Below are positions 33,818-41,770 of a stretch of 64,000 nucleotides of DNA, one piece after another. Source of the DNA: Actinomyces oricola (GTDB lineage: Bacteria > Actinomycetota > Actinomycetes > Actinomycetales > Actinomycetaceae); assembly GCF_004104015.1 (NCBI RefSeq), contig NZ_RYFV01000011.1, forward strand, positions 1 through 64,000, in the 5' to 3' direction. Numbering within the stretch: the stretch's first letter is position 1; each line of letters begins with the position of its first letter. The notes below the pieces were generated by a model. It was not told the DNA's origin, ran no database searches, and saw only the letters and a list, made by a program, of their open reading frames with translations. The translations under genes were made by a program, and so were the position numbers.

Positions 33818-33849
33818 GGCGCGGCCACCACCAGGGCGGTGGCCGCGCC
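33818..33849 (-). terminator. 12-bp hairpin between the MFS and esterase genes
   Basis: The stem 33818-33829 with 33838-33849 is perfect, with an 8-base loop, and starts 12 bp after the MFS stop. Without a T-tract it may be a partial terminator or an mRNA stabiliser that separates transporter and enzyme expression. Confidence 0.6.
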
Positions 33850-33860
33850 CGCACGTCGTC

Positions 33861-35126
33861 TCAGTGCTGGTCGTCCTGCTCACGGGCCCAGCGTGCATCT
33901 ATCTGGTAGTAGATGGTGGCTAGGACCAGGGTCACGACGATGGTGGCGGCGCTTATGGCGAACTGGGTGGCCGCCGTCGTCGAGCCCACGAGGCCGCCGG
34001 CGATCTTGAAGTAGTACGGAGCGCTGAACCCGGCGACGGCGGCGCCGGAGAAGAGCAGCGCGGTGGCGGCCGCCGAGTTGGACTCGTTGGCGCGGGCGTT
34101 GAGGGCGTTAATGGCGAACGGCATGTAGGTGCCGAAGCCCAGGCCGATGAGCACGGCGGTGGCGAAGAGCATGGGCAGGGTCACCGAGGCGACCCCCAGG
34201 CACAGCCCGGCGGCCAGGACGGCGAGGCTGGCCGTCCCCGTCCAGGAGCCGAGGAGCCGGTAGGTGGTGGAGAACAGAACGCCCGCCACCACTGAGGAGA
34301 TGCCGAAGACGGTCATGACCAGGGAGACCTGGCTGCCGTCGGCCAGGGAGCGCTCGGAGGCCAGGAAGGGGCTGGAGATGGTCATGGCCTGGAAGCCGAG
34401 GGTCATGAGGAACATGAGGGCGACGGCCCCAATGGTGCCGCGGGGCAGACGCGTGCGGGGGGCGGGGGCCGCCTCCGGCGCCGCGTCCTGGGGCGCGGCA
34501 TTCTTCGGCGCGCCGGCTCGGCGCGGTTCGGGGATGTAGCGCCACACCAGGCCCAGCATGATCAGTCCCAGGAGGTAGACCAGGAAGGCCTGCATCCACC
34601 CGAAGGTCATGAGTCCTGAGACGACCAGCGACCACATAATGCCGCCGGCGCCGACCATGGAGGACTGCCACCCCAGCAGGGTGCGGCGCTCCTGGCCTTC
34701 GTAGAAGTCGGCGACGAGGGAGGAGGCCAACGGTTGGAGGAGGCCCATGCCGAAGCCGGCCAGGAGGCGAACCCCGAGGACCACCGGGTATGAGGTGATG
34801 GGGATGAGGAAGATCGGGGCCAGGCCGCCGACGACGATGAGGCTGATCCCGGTCAGGACCAGGCGGCGCTTGCCGACCCTGGTGGCCAGGGCCCCGGCGG
34901 TAATGGTCGCGGCCAGGGCGGCAATGGCGGGGAAGGAGATGAATCCCTGGATGGAGGCCTGGTCCTGGTCGGGGTAGTGGGCGGCGAGGTCGGGCAGGAC
35001 CGGTGAGACGGCGCCGACGTCGGAGAGCATGAGGGCAATGGACAGCAGCGAGATCTTGAAGATCGGCGCATGGGGACTGACGCGATAGCGCACGGTGTTG
35101 GAGGTGACGGAGGTGGCTGTGGGCAT
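33861..35126 (-). CDS. MFS transporter of the aromatic-acid cluster
   Basis: This 421-residue protein has twelve predicted membrane segments and a central cytosolic loop (RYIPEPRRAGAPKNAAPQDA). The MFS loop motif between TM2 and TM3 appears as GALATRVGKRRLVL, and GVRLLAGFGMGLLQPL is typical of TM4. It is the first gene of the minus-strand cluster with two esterases, UbiD and UbiX, so it probably imports the aromatic ester or acid, or exports the decarboxylated product. An AT-rich dyad 120 bp upstream may be the binding site of the neighbouring ROK regulator. Confidence 0.88.
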   Translation of the reverse strand: MPTATSVTSNTVRYRVSPHAPIFKISLLSIALMLSDVGAVSPVLPDLAAHYPDQDQASIQGFISFPAIAALAATITAGALATRVGKRRLVLTGISLIVVGGLAPIFLIPITSYPVVLGVRLLAGFGMGLLQPLASSLVADFYEGQERRTLLGWQSSMVGAGGIMWSLVVSGLMTFGWMQAFLVYLLGLIMLGLVWRYIPEPRRAGAPKNAAPQDAAPEAAPAPRTRLPRGTIGAVALMFLMTLGFQAMTISSPFLASERSLADGSQVSLVMTVFGISSVVAGVLFSTTYRLLGSWTGTASLAVLAAGLCLGVASVTLPMLFATAVLIGLGFGTYMPFAINALNARANESNSAAATALLFSGAAVAGFSAPYYFKIAGGLVGSTTAATQFAISAATIVVTLVLATIYYQIDARWAREQDDQH

Positions 35127-35244
35127 AGTGGTGGCCTCTCGGCATGTGCTTGGTCGTGAAGCCGGCTGGTGGCTCGCGGCCGCGTCATCGATGACGTGAC
35201 CCCGGTGTCGACATGCACCACGGTAGGAACCTCAACTCTCTTTT

Positions 35245-35257
35245 ATCAACTATTGAT
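35245..35257. promoter_or_regulatory. Candidate operator dyad ATCAA-CTA-TTGAT
   Basis: A perfect 5+3+5 dyad lies in an AT-rich island (35236-35264), the only such island in this intergenic region. It is 119 bp upstream of the MFS start. ROK repressors of the NagC/Mlc type favour AT-rich dyads, so it is a candidate site for the ROK protein encoded next door. Inference only. Confidence 0.45.
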
Positions 35258-35323
35258 TTATCTGAGGAGAGCGGTCTCGCCGCCCCTCCCGTCTTCCCTC
35301 CCTCCGCACCTTCCCTCCCTCCG

Positions 35324-35375
35324 ACGAAATCCTCACGGCACAACGTCCCGGGACGTTGTGCCGTGAGGATTTCGT
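35324..35375. repeat. Palindromic repeat copy B (perfect 52-bp palindrome)
   Basis: Positions 35324-35349 and 35350-35375 are exact reverse complements with no loop; the centre is CCCGGG. Three more bases on each side pair if one G-T wobble is allowed. The copy is preceded by pyrimidine-rich DNA and followed by GGTCTAGCTGGCC, which also follows copy C. It lies 32 bp downstream of the ROK regulator stop. Confidence 0.95.
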
Positions 35376-35406
35376 TGGTCTAGCTGGCCCGGCTGGTCTA
35401 GCTGGC

Positions 35407-36615
35407 CTAGGGGTTCAGCGCTGGGACCCGTAGCGGGTCGGTCACAAGCTTCTGCCGCAGGGCGTGGGCGAGCCCCGTGGCCACGCCGTCGGCGCCCAGG
35501 CCGCTGAGACGCACTACCGGGTTGAACACAGGGTTGACGCGGTGGCGCGAGTCAATGAGCTCAGTGACGGCGGGCTCCAACCACGGCCACAAGCCCCCCA
35601 TCTGCCCTCCCACCACCACCGTGCCCACATCGGTCAGATTGGACAAGGTGCCCACGGCCGCCGCCAGGCCGCGGGCACCGCGCTCAAGGGCGGCGAGGGC
35701 CGCCGGGTCCCCGTCCTTCAAGAGCCCGGTGAGCAGTGCCGTGCACGACTCCGGACCGGCCGGGGCCGGGACGCCTGCGGCCTGGCACAGGTTTGTCAAG
35801 GAGAGCACCGTGGACAGGCAGCCGCGGGCGCCGCAGTCGCACAGGATGCCGTCGGACTCCACCACAATGTGGCCGGCCTCGCCGGCGAGCCCATGCTCAC
35901 CGCCCACGAGGTCGCCGTCGAGCACGAGTCCGCCGCTGACCCCGTGCTCCATAATGCCCACATAGGCCATGAGGTGGGGGCGCTGGTCGGCGGGAATGCT
36001 CGCCCACTCGGCGAGGGCGGCGGTACGGCCGGTATTGAGGAGCATGAGCTGCTGAGGCTCTGGCAGTGAGTCGCGCACGCGCGCCAGCAGCGGGAGGTCG
36101 CGAATAGGCATCTCCAGGGTGATGAGAAGATCCTCCCCGTTGACCACCAGGCCGGGGACGCCAATGGCGGCGCCGAGATACCAGGCGCCGGCGCGCTTGA
36201 GGGCCTCCCTGCGGGCGCGCTCCACAGCGGTGGCCACGGCATGGACAAGAGAGTCCGCGTCGCCTCGCCGGCCGTCGTGGGGCAGGGCGTCATGCCACAG
36301 AACCCGTCCGTCAACGTCGACCGTGCGCACCTCGATCATCTCGGGGTCGATAATGACCAGCGCCGCCAACACTCGGCCCGGCACCGCTTCCAGAAGGCGC
36401 TGCGGGCGTCCACCTGTGGAGACCCGCTCACCGGTCTCCTGGGCCAGGCCACGCTCAACCAGCTCGGCAACAATGGTGGTGACCGTGCCGCTGACCAGCC
36501 CAGTGGCCTCACGCAGGTCCTTGCGCGAGCAGGTGCTCTGCGCCATGAGCTCGGCGAAGACGAGGGAGGCGTTGCGGCGGCGGACATCGGCGGTCACAGC
36601 GGTACGTCGAGGCAT
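35407..36615 (-). CDS. ROK-family transcriptional repressor
   Basis: This 402-residue protein has a winged helix-turn-helix at residues about 10-70 (CSRKDLREATGLVSGTVTTIV, then GRPQRLLE). A ROK sugar-kinase fold follows, with the zinc-binding CDCGARGCLSTV and EHGLAGEAGHI. ROK repressors bind a small ligand in the kinase-like pocket. The neighbouring catabolic cluster suggests that it controls the MFS-esterase-UbiD-UbiX genes, possibly through the dyad at 35245. Its leader and first nine codons resemble those of the hydrolase at 28244. Confidence 0.9.
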   Translation of the reverse strand: MPRRTAVTADVRRRNASLVFAELMAQSTCSRKDLREATGLVSGTVTTIVAELVERGLAQETGERVSTGGRPQRLLEAVPGRVLAALVIIDPEMIEVRTVDVDGRVLWHDALPHDGRRGDADSLVHAVATAVERARREALKRAGAWYLGAAIGVPGLVVNGEDLLITLEMPIRDLPLLARVRDSLPEPQQLMLLNTGRTAALAEWASIPADQRPHLMAYVGIMEHGVSGGLVLDGDLVGGEHGLAGEAGHIVVESDGILCDCGARGCLSTVLSLTNLCQAAGVPAPAGPESCTALLTGLLKDGDPAALAALERGARGLAAAVGTLSNLTDVGTVVVGGQMGGLWPWLEPAVTELIDSRHRVNPVFNPVVRLSGLGADGVATGLAHALRQKLVTDPLRVPALNP

Positions 36616-36681
36616 GCCCCCAGTGTTCCTCGGCGGCGCGACCGGGCCAAGTGCTCACCCCGCCCCCTGCACCTCCTCCTC
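36613..36681 (-). promoter_or_regulatory. Duplicated leader/promoter segment, copy 2
   Basis: This segment is nearly identical to 29108-29180. Together with the start codon it includes TTGGCC-N17-AACACT ending 7 bases before the ATG of the ROK gene. Homology continues into the first nine codons of both genes at about 20 of 27 bases. Confidence 0.6.
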
Positions 36682-36714
36682 CCTCCGTCCACACCCCGCC
36701 CTCCGCACCCCCTC

Positions 36715-36770
36715 CAACGAAATCCTCACAGCACACCATCCAAGGACGTTGTGCTGTGAGGATTTCGTTG
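36715..36770. repeat. Palindromic repeat copy C
   Basis: Arms 36715-36735 and 36750-36770 are perfectly complementary over 21 bp (CAACGAAATCCTCACAGCAC plus A), with a 14-base loop in which the inner arm has decayed. Unlike copies A, B and D it lies in a divergent promoter region, between the ROK gene and the prolyl oligopeptidase gene. A terminator role therefore does not explain it. Confidence 0.93.
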
Positions 36771-36837
36771 GTCTAGCTGGCCTAGCTGGCCCAGGAGTCG
36801 CTGTGACGCCCGAGGCGGAGGGTGGTCCAATGGCGCC

Positions 36838-39222
36838 ATGAGCCAGTCCTTTGCGCCGCGCCCCGCCCCATTGATGTCGCCGCGCCCCGGCGCCGACCGC
36901 TCCGGCCTGGAACTGCCGGAGGTTCCCGCCTGGCTCGACGAGGTCGAGGGCGGGCGGGCCCTCGCCTGGGTCGCCGAGCGCAATACCGCCACGCGCGGGG
37001 CCTACGAGGACAACGAGGGCTTCCAACGCCGGCGCGGCCGCCTCGAGACCATCCTGGACGCCCCCGACCGCATCCCCGGCGTCAGCGAGGCGCTCGGCCT
37101 TCTTTACAACGTGTGGACGGACGCCGAGCACCCGCGCGGGCTGTGGCGACGCACCACCTGGGAGTCGTACCGCGCCGGCGCCCCCGGCCCCGAGGGCGTG
37201 GCGGCGGGCGCCACCGACTGGGATCTCCTCCTCGATGTCGACGCCCTCGGCGAGGCGGAGGGGAGGCGCTGGGTGTGGCACGGCGCCTCCCTCCTGCGCA
37301 CCGGCCCGCTCGCCGGCCGCCGCGCCCTCGTCGACCTGTCCGACGGCGGCAGCGACTCCGACATCACCCGCGAGTACGACCTCGACGCGCACGCCTTCAT
37401 CGACCCCACCGAGGGCGGCTTCACCCGCGAGGCATCCAAGGGCTCCCTGTCCTGGGCCGACGACAACGGCGAGCGAGTCCTCGCCCTCGCCGACTGGGGC
37501 CCGGGCTCCCTCACCGCCTCTGGCTACCCGCGCCAGGTGCGCCGGCTCATCCGCGGAGAGCGCGCCGGCGGGGCCGACCCGGCGGGCGGCCCCGGTGAGC
37601 TGCTCCTCGTCGCACCCGCCGACGCCGTCGCCGCCTGGGCCCGCCGCGACCGCTGGGGGCGCACATGGCTGTCGACGAGCCCGGACTTCTACACCGAGGA
37701 ACTCTGGCTCCTGCCCGACGACGCCGCGACTCTGCCCGTCTCCGCGGCCGCCGGCGCGGGCGACGGCCTTCTGGTCGCACCCGGCGCCATCCATGTCGAC
37801 GTGCCCGCGAGCGCGAGCGCGCTGGCGGTGCGCGGCCACCTCCTCATCGAGCCGCGCGAGGACTGGGAGACGGGCGGGCGCACCTACCCGGCGGGCTCCC
37901 TCCTCGCCGCCCCGCTCAAGGCCTTCCTCGCCGGCTCGAGGGACCTCGCCGTCCTCTTCTCCCCCACCCGCGAGCGGGCGCTGCAGGGCTGGTCAGCCAC
38001 CGAGCACCACATCGTCCTGTCCCTGCTCGACGACGTCGTCGACACCATCGAGGTCGCCACCGAGCCGGCCTCGCCCGGCGGGGCCTGGCGCGTGGAGCCG
38101 CTCGACCTGGCCCCGCTCGCGGCCGCTGTCGGACCGCAGGTGCAGGCGGGGCCGGCCGACGGCGATGCGGACCCGACTCTGCTGCGCCCGGGCAGGCCCC
38201 TGCTCGCCGTCGGCGCGGGCGCGGTCTCCGCCCTCGAGGGCGACCGCCTGTGGCTCACGGCCTCGTCCTTCACGACGCCGGCCACCCTGGCGGTCGGGGA
38301 TCTGGATGGCGCCGGCGCGCTCGGACGCGTCGAGGTCCTGCGCCGCGCGCCCGAGCACTTCGACGCCACCGGCGTCATCGTGAGCCAGCACGTCGCTGTC
38401 TCGGACGACGGCACCCGCGTGCCCTACTTCCAGGTGGGGCGCCCATCCCCGGATGGCTCACCGGTGCGAACCATGCTCTACGGCTACGGCGGCTTCGAGG
38501 TGCCGCTCGGCATCGGCTACCTGCCGTCGACCGGCGCGGCGTGGCTCGAGGAGGGCGGCGCCTACGTCGTGGCGAACCTGCGCGGCGGCGGGGAGTACGG
38601 GCCCGCTTGGCACCGCGCCGCCGTCAAGAGGAATCGGCACCGCGTCCACGAGGACTTCGCCGCCGTCGCCCGCTCGCTCGTCGAGCGCGGTGTGACGACG
38701 CCCTCGGGCCTGGCGGTCCACGGCGGCTCCAACGGCGGGCTGCTCGTGGGGACCATGCTCACGCGGTACCCGGAGCTCGTCGGGGCGGTGGTGTGCGAGG
38801 TGCCGCTGCTGGACATGCGCCGTTACACGCACCTGCCCGCGGGCGCCTCGTGGGAGGCGGAGTACGGAGACCCGGACGACCCCGACCAGTGGGAGTGGAT
38901 TAAGGAGTTCTCGCCCTTCCACCTCCTGCGACGGGGCGTCGTCTACCCGCCGACGCTCATCATCACTTCCACGCGCGACGACCGCGTCCACCCGGCGCAC
39001 GCGCGGACAATGGCCCACCGCATGCTCACCATGGGTCAGGACGTCACGTACTTCGAGAACTCCGAGGGCGGGCACGGGCGGGCCTCGACGAACGCGCAGC
39101 GGGCGTGGATGAGCGCCCTCGTCCACACCTTCGCCTGGGAGCGCCTGCACCCCCACACACCCTCCCCCCAACCTCCCCAACAAAATCCTCACAGGACAAC
39201 ACACATGGACGTTGTCCTGTGA
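36838..39222 (+). CDS. S9 prolyl-oligopeptidase-family serine peptidase
   Basis: This 794-residue cytosolic peptidase has an N-terminal beta-propeller (to about residue 480) and a C-terminal alpha/beta-hydrolase domain. The nucleophile motif is HGGSNGGLLVGTML (S631), the acid is in TSTRDDRVHPAHA and the His in SEGGHGRAST. It cleaves short peptides after Pro or basic residues. Codon use is exceptionally GC-rich, with many GCG/CTC/GTC codons compared with its neighbours, hinting at a different history. The last 20 residues (PQQNPHRTTHMDVVL) and the stop codon are encoded by palindromic repeat D, so the original stop has been lost. Confidence 0.88.
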   Translation: MSQSFAPRPAPLMSPRPGADRSGLELPEVPAWLDEVEGGRALAWVAERNTATRGAYEDNEGFQRRRGRLETILDAPDRIPGVSEALGLLYNVWTDAEHPRGLWRRTTWESYRAGAPGPEGVAAGATDWDLLLDVDALGEAEGRRWVWHGASLLRTGPLAGRRALVDLSDGGSDSDITREYDLDAHAFIDPTEGGFTREASKGSLSWADDNGERVLALADWGPGSLTASGYPRQVRRLIRGERAGGADPAGGPGELLLVAPADAVAAWARRDRWGRTWLSTSPDFYTEELWLLPDDAATLPVSAAAGAGDGLLVAPGAIHVDVPASASALAVRGHLLIEPREDWETGGRTYPAGSLLAAPLKAFLAGSRDLAVLFSPTRERALQGWSATEHHIVLSLLDDVVDTIEVATEPASPGGAWRVEPLDLAPLAAAVGPQVQAGPADGDADPTLLRPGRPLLAVGAGAVSALEGDRLWLTASSFTTPATLAVGDLDGAGALGRVEVLRRAPEHFDATGVIVSQHVAVSDDGTRVPYFQVGRPSPDGSPVRTMLYGYGGFEVPLGIGYLPSTGAAWLEEGGAYVVANLRGGGEYGPAWHRAAVKRNRHRVHEDFAAVARSLVERGVTTPSGLAVHGGSNGGLLVGTMLTRYPELVGAVVCEVPLLDMRRYTHLPAGASWEAEYGDPDDPDQWEWIKEFSPFHLLRRGVVYPPTLIITSTRDDRVHPAHARTMAHRMLTMGQDVTYFENSEGGHGRASTNAQRAWMSALVHTFAWERLHPHTPSPQPPQQNPHRTTHMDVVL

Positions 39223-39233
39223 GGATTTTGTTG
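39178..39233. repeat. Palindromic repeat copy D, overlapping the S9 peptidase stop
   Basis: A perfect 23-bp stem (39178-39200 with 39211-39233) and a 10-base loop are present. The right arm contains the S9 peptidase stop (39220-39222). The TTTTGTT at its end could act as the U-tract of an intrinsic terminator. Pyrimidine-rich sequence precedes it, as in the other copies. Confidence 0.95.
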
Positions 39234-39273
39234 AGTTGGATGAGCAGGAGGATGCTGCCGCTAACCTGGAGTC

Positions 39274-39750
39274 ATGAGTGAGCACGGCGCGCACCCCCGC
39301 ATGAACGTCGAGTCCTTCAACCTGGACCACCGCACCGTGGCCGCACCCTTCGTTCGAGTCGCAGACCGTCGACGTCTGCCGGGGGGCGATGAACTCATTA
39401 AGTACGATGTGCGCTTCTGCCAGCCCAACCAGGAGCACCTGGAGATGGCGGCGGTGCACTCGATCGAGCACCTCAGCGCCGAGCTCATGCGCAATCACAC
39501 CGACAGGCTCATCGACTTCAGCCCCATGGGCTGCCAGACGGGCTTCTACGCGCTGACTTTGGGCCTGGAGCTCGAGGAGTTCCTGACGCTGCTGGAGACG
39601 ACCTGCCGGGACATCCTGGCCGCCGGCGGGGTCCCGGCCGCCAATGAGGTGCAGTGCGGTTGGGGCGCCAATCACTCGCTGAAGGCGGCGCAGGAGGCGG
39701 TGGCCGCGTTCCTGGCCCGGCGCTCAGAGTGGACTCAGGTGATGGCCTGA
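39274..39750 (+). CDS. luxS: S-ribosylhomocysteine lyase (AI-2 synthase)
   Basis: This 158-residue metalloenzyme cleaves S-ribosylhomocysteine to homocysteine and DPD, the precursor of AI-2. The metal ligands are H62 and H66 in [11 protein letters not shown] and C128 in [12 protein letters not shown]. The catalytic cysteine is C87 in [10 protein letters not shown]. Length and motif order match the family exactly. The nucleosidase that supplies its substrate is encoded 1.1 kb downstream, so the activated-methyl-cycle pair is clustered here. It follows repeat D by 41 bp. Confidence 0.96.
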   Translation: MSEHGAHPRMNVESFNLDHRTVAAPFVRVADRRRLPGGDELIKYDVRFCQPNQEHLEMAAVHSIEHLSAELMRNHTDRLIDFSPMGCQTGFYALTLGLELEEFLTLLETTCRDILAAGGVPAANEVQCGWGANHSLKAAQEAVAAFLARRSEWTQVMA

Positions 39751-39771
39751 GCCCGCCGTTAGGCTCCTGCC

Positions 39772-40710
39772 ATGCTCACCGCCACCGCCTCCGACTCCTG
39801 CCTCTTTGCGGCCGCCGCGCCTCCCGCAATCGCGCCTGAGAGCCCCGATCTGCTGCTCACGGTGCTGCTCCAGCCCGGAATGCTCCTGGTGGCCTATCTC
39901 ACCGGCCAGCTGGCGCGGAGAGTCATGCAGCGCTGGCACGCGCGCCTGTCGACCTCGGCGGCGACTCTCACGGCGCTCATCAGCCTATGGACGGGCATGG
40001 CGGCGGGCACCTGGCTGTACCAGGAGAGCGCCCTGTGGGCACCCCGCCTGCTGGCCACGGCCGTGATCGTCTCCGCTCTGACGGTCGTGCTCACCGCCTT
40101 CGTGGTCACCCGGCTCCAGCATGAGCCGCCGCTGCCCGCCATTAGGGACGTGGCCCGGCAAGGGGAGTCCGATGAGTTGGAGTTCAAGTCCTCGGCCCGC
40201 GTCAATATGCGCACCGGCGCCAAGGACGAGGCGATGGAGCTGGTGGTCGCCAAGACTGTGTGCGCCTTCCTCAACTCCCGCGGCGGAACGCTGCTGCTGG
40301 GGGTCGACGATGAGGGTCGGCTCATTGGCCTGGAACCGGACTACGGCACGCTGCGCAAGCCGGACGCCGACCGCTATGAGCTCTTCTTACGAGACCTGTG
40401 GCGCAACCGCCTGGGCACCAACGCGGCCGCCCTGCCGCGCCTCGACTTCGCGGCCGCCGACGACGGCGCGGGACAGGTGTGCCGGGTGACGGTGCCCGCC
40501 TCCCCGCAGCCGGTGTACCTGCGCGGCACCAAGGGGTCCAGCCCCGAGATGTGGGTGCGGGTGGGCAACTCCACGCGCCGCCTGGAGGTTGACGACGCCG
40601 TCGTCTACGTGGCGCGCCGCTGGCCCAGGGAGTTCCGCCAGTCGTGGCGCACCCGGCTGGGCTCCTATTTGCTCTACCAGCGCAAGCGCGGCGAAGTCAT
40701 CGCCGGGTGA
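39772..40710 (+). CDS. Membrane-anchored AlbA_2 (Schlafen-type) domain protein
   Basis: This 312-residue protein has an N-terminal third with three hydrophobic segments (residues about 20-45, 60-85 and 85-115). The rest is a cytosolic AlbA_2/Schlafen-like domain: DELEFKSSARVN at the start, the TVCAFLNSRGGTLLLGVDDEG core and a late YLRGTKGSSPEMWVRVGNSTR segment. In other proteins this domain binds nucleic acid or carries putative ATP/nuclease functions; membrane anchoring is unusual but occurs. It sits between luxS and the nucleosidase gene on the same strand with 21 bp and 117 bp gaps. The role is unknown. Confidence 0.8.
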   Translation: MLTATASDSCLFAAAAPPAIAPESPDLLLTVLLQPGMLLVAYLTGQLARRVMQRWHARLSTSAATLTALISLWTGMAAGTWLYQESALWAPRLLATAVIVSALTVVLTAFVVTRLQHEPPLPAIRDVARQGESDELEFKSSARVNMRTGAKDEAMELVVAKTVCAFLNSRGGTLLLGVDDEGRLIGLEPDYGTLRKPDADRYELFLRDLWRNRLGTNAAALPRLDFAAADDGAGQVCRVTVPASPQPVYLRGTKGSSPEMWVRVGNSTRRLEVDDAVVYVARRWPREFRQSWRTRLGSYLLYQRKRGEVIAG

Positions 40711-40735
40711 GACCCGGGGGCGCGGAAAGGCGCGA

Positions 40736-40799
40736 GTGGGAGGCTGGGCGGAGCACGGGTGGGAGGCTGGGCGGAGCACGGGTGGGAGGCTGGGCGGAG
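40736..40799. repeat. 23-bp tandem repeat, nearly three copies
   Basis: The unit GTGGGAGGCTGGGCGGAGCA plus CGG occurs at 40736-40758 and 40759-40781, with 18 bases of a third copy to 40799. It fills most of the gap before the nucleosidase gene and could affect its expression if copy number varies. Confidence 0.9.
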
Positions 40800-40827
40800 A
40801 AAGCCGGCATAGCCGTAGGCTCGGAGC

Positions 40828-41589
40828 GTGAGCCCCACCGATCGCCCCCAGCACCGGGTCGCCGCCGTCGTGGTCGTGGCAATGCCCGAGGAGGCCCGCC
40901 CGTTCCTCGGCATTCTGCCCGAGCGCACCGGCACCGCCCCACTGTCACTGCCCGGCCGGGCCGAGGCCTTCCACCTGTCCCTGCCGGCGGGCGACGGCAC
41001 CCGCGAGTTGGTCGTGGTGCGCAGCGGCATTGGTCTTGTGGCCGCGGCCTCCGCCCTGGCCACGACCCTCACCCGGGTCCGTCCAGACGCCATCATCTCC
41101 GCGGGCACCGCCGGGGGCCTGGGGGGGAGTGTCGCGGTGGGCGACGTGTGCGCCTCCACCACGCTGGCCTTCGCCGACGCCGACGCCACGGCCTTCGGCT
41201 ATGCGCGCGGGCAGGTACCGGGCCAACCCGAGGTCTTCGCCGCCGACGCCACTCTTGTGGCGCGGCTGTCCCAGGCGGGCGAGTCCTCACTGCGCGCGGC
41301 GACGCCCTCCTCCGGGACCGCCCGCCTCCACCTCGGGCAGATGCTGGCGGGCAACTCCTTTGTGACGGCCGCCAATGTCGCCGACGTGCGCGGGGCATTC
41401 CCCGGGGCAGTGAGCACGGACATGGAGTCGACGGCACTGGCGCAGGTTGCGGCCGACGCCGACGTCCCCTTCGTCTCGGTGCGCGGGATCTCGGATCTGT
41501 GCGGCCCGGAGGCGGGCCAGGACTTCCATATTGGTGCCGGGGAGGCCGCCGCCCGCAGCGCCGCAGTGGTCCTGGCCCTGCTGGACTGA
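40828..41589 (+). CDS. mtnN: 5'-methylthioadenosine/S-adenosylhomocysteine nucleosidase
   Basis: The start is the GTG at 40828, giving 253 residues with the PNP/UDP nucleosidase fold. The N-terminal VVVAMPEEARPFL carries the catalytic-site Glu, SAGTAGGLGGSVAVGDV is the purine-nucleosidase loop, STDMESTALAQVA provides the ribose-binding Met-Glu pair, and SVRGISDLCG carries the catalytic Asp. It hydrolyses SAH to S-ribosylhomocysteine and adenine, feeding LuxS. A futalosine hydrolase is the main alternative, but the context with luxS favours MTAN. Confidence 0.85.
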   Translation: MSPTDRPQHRVAAVVVVAMPEEARPFLGILPERTGTAPLSLPGRAEAFHLSLPAGDGTRELVVVRSGIGLVAAASALATTLTRVRPDAIISAGTAGGLGGSVAVGDVCASTTLAFADADATAFGYARGQVPGQPEVFAADATLVARLSQAGESSLRAATPSSGTARLHLGQMLAGNSFVTAANVADVRGAFPGAVSTDMESTALAQVAADADVPFVSVRGISDLCGPEAGQDFHIGAGEAAARSAAVVLALLD

Positions 41590-41770
41590 AGCGCCCGGCG
41601 GGCCCTCACCGGCCCCGCCGGTATGAGCCATCGGCCCGGCCGGTATGGGCCGGTATGGTCCCCTCACTGGCCCCTGCCGACGGCGTCGCCGCTGGAGCTG
41701 GGGACCGACCGGCCCCCTCACCGGCCCCGGACCCGATACACCATCGGCCCCTGTTCGCTAGGCTCGAGCT

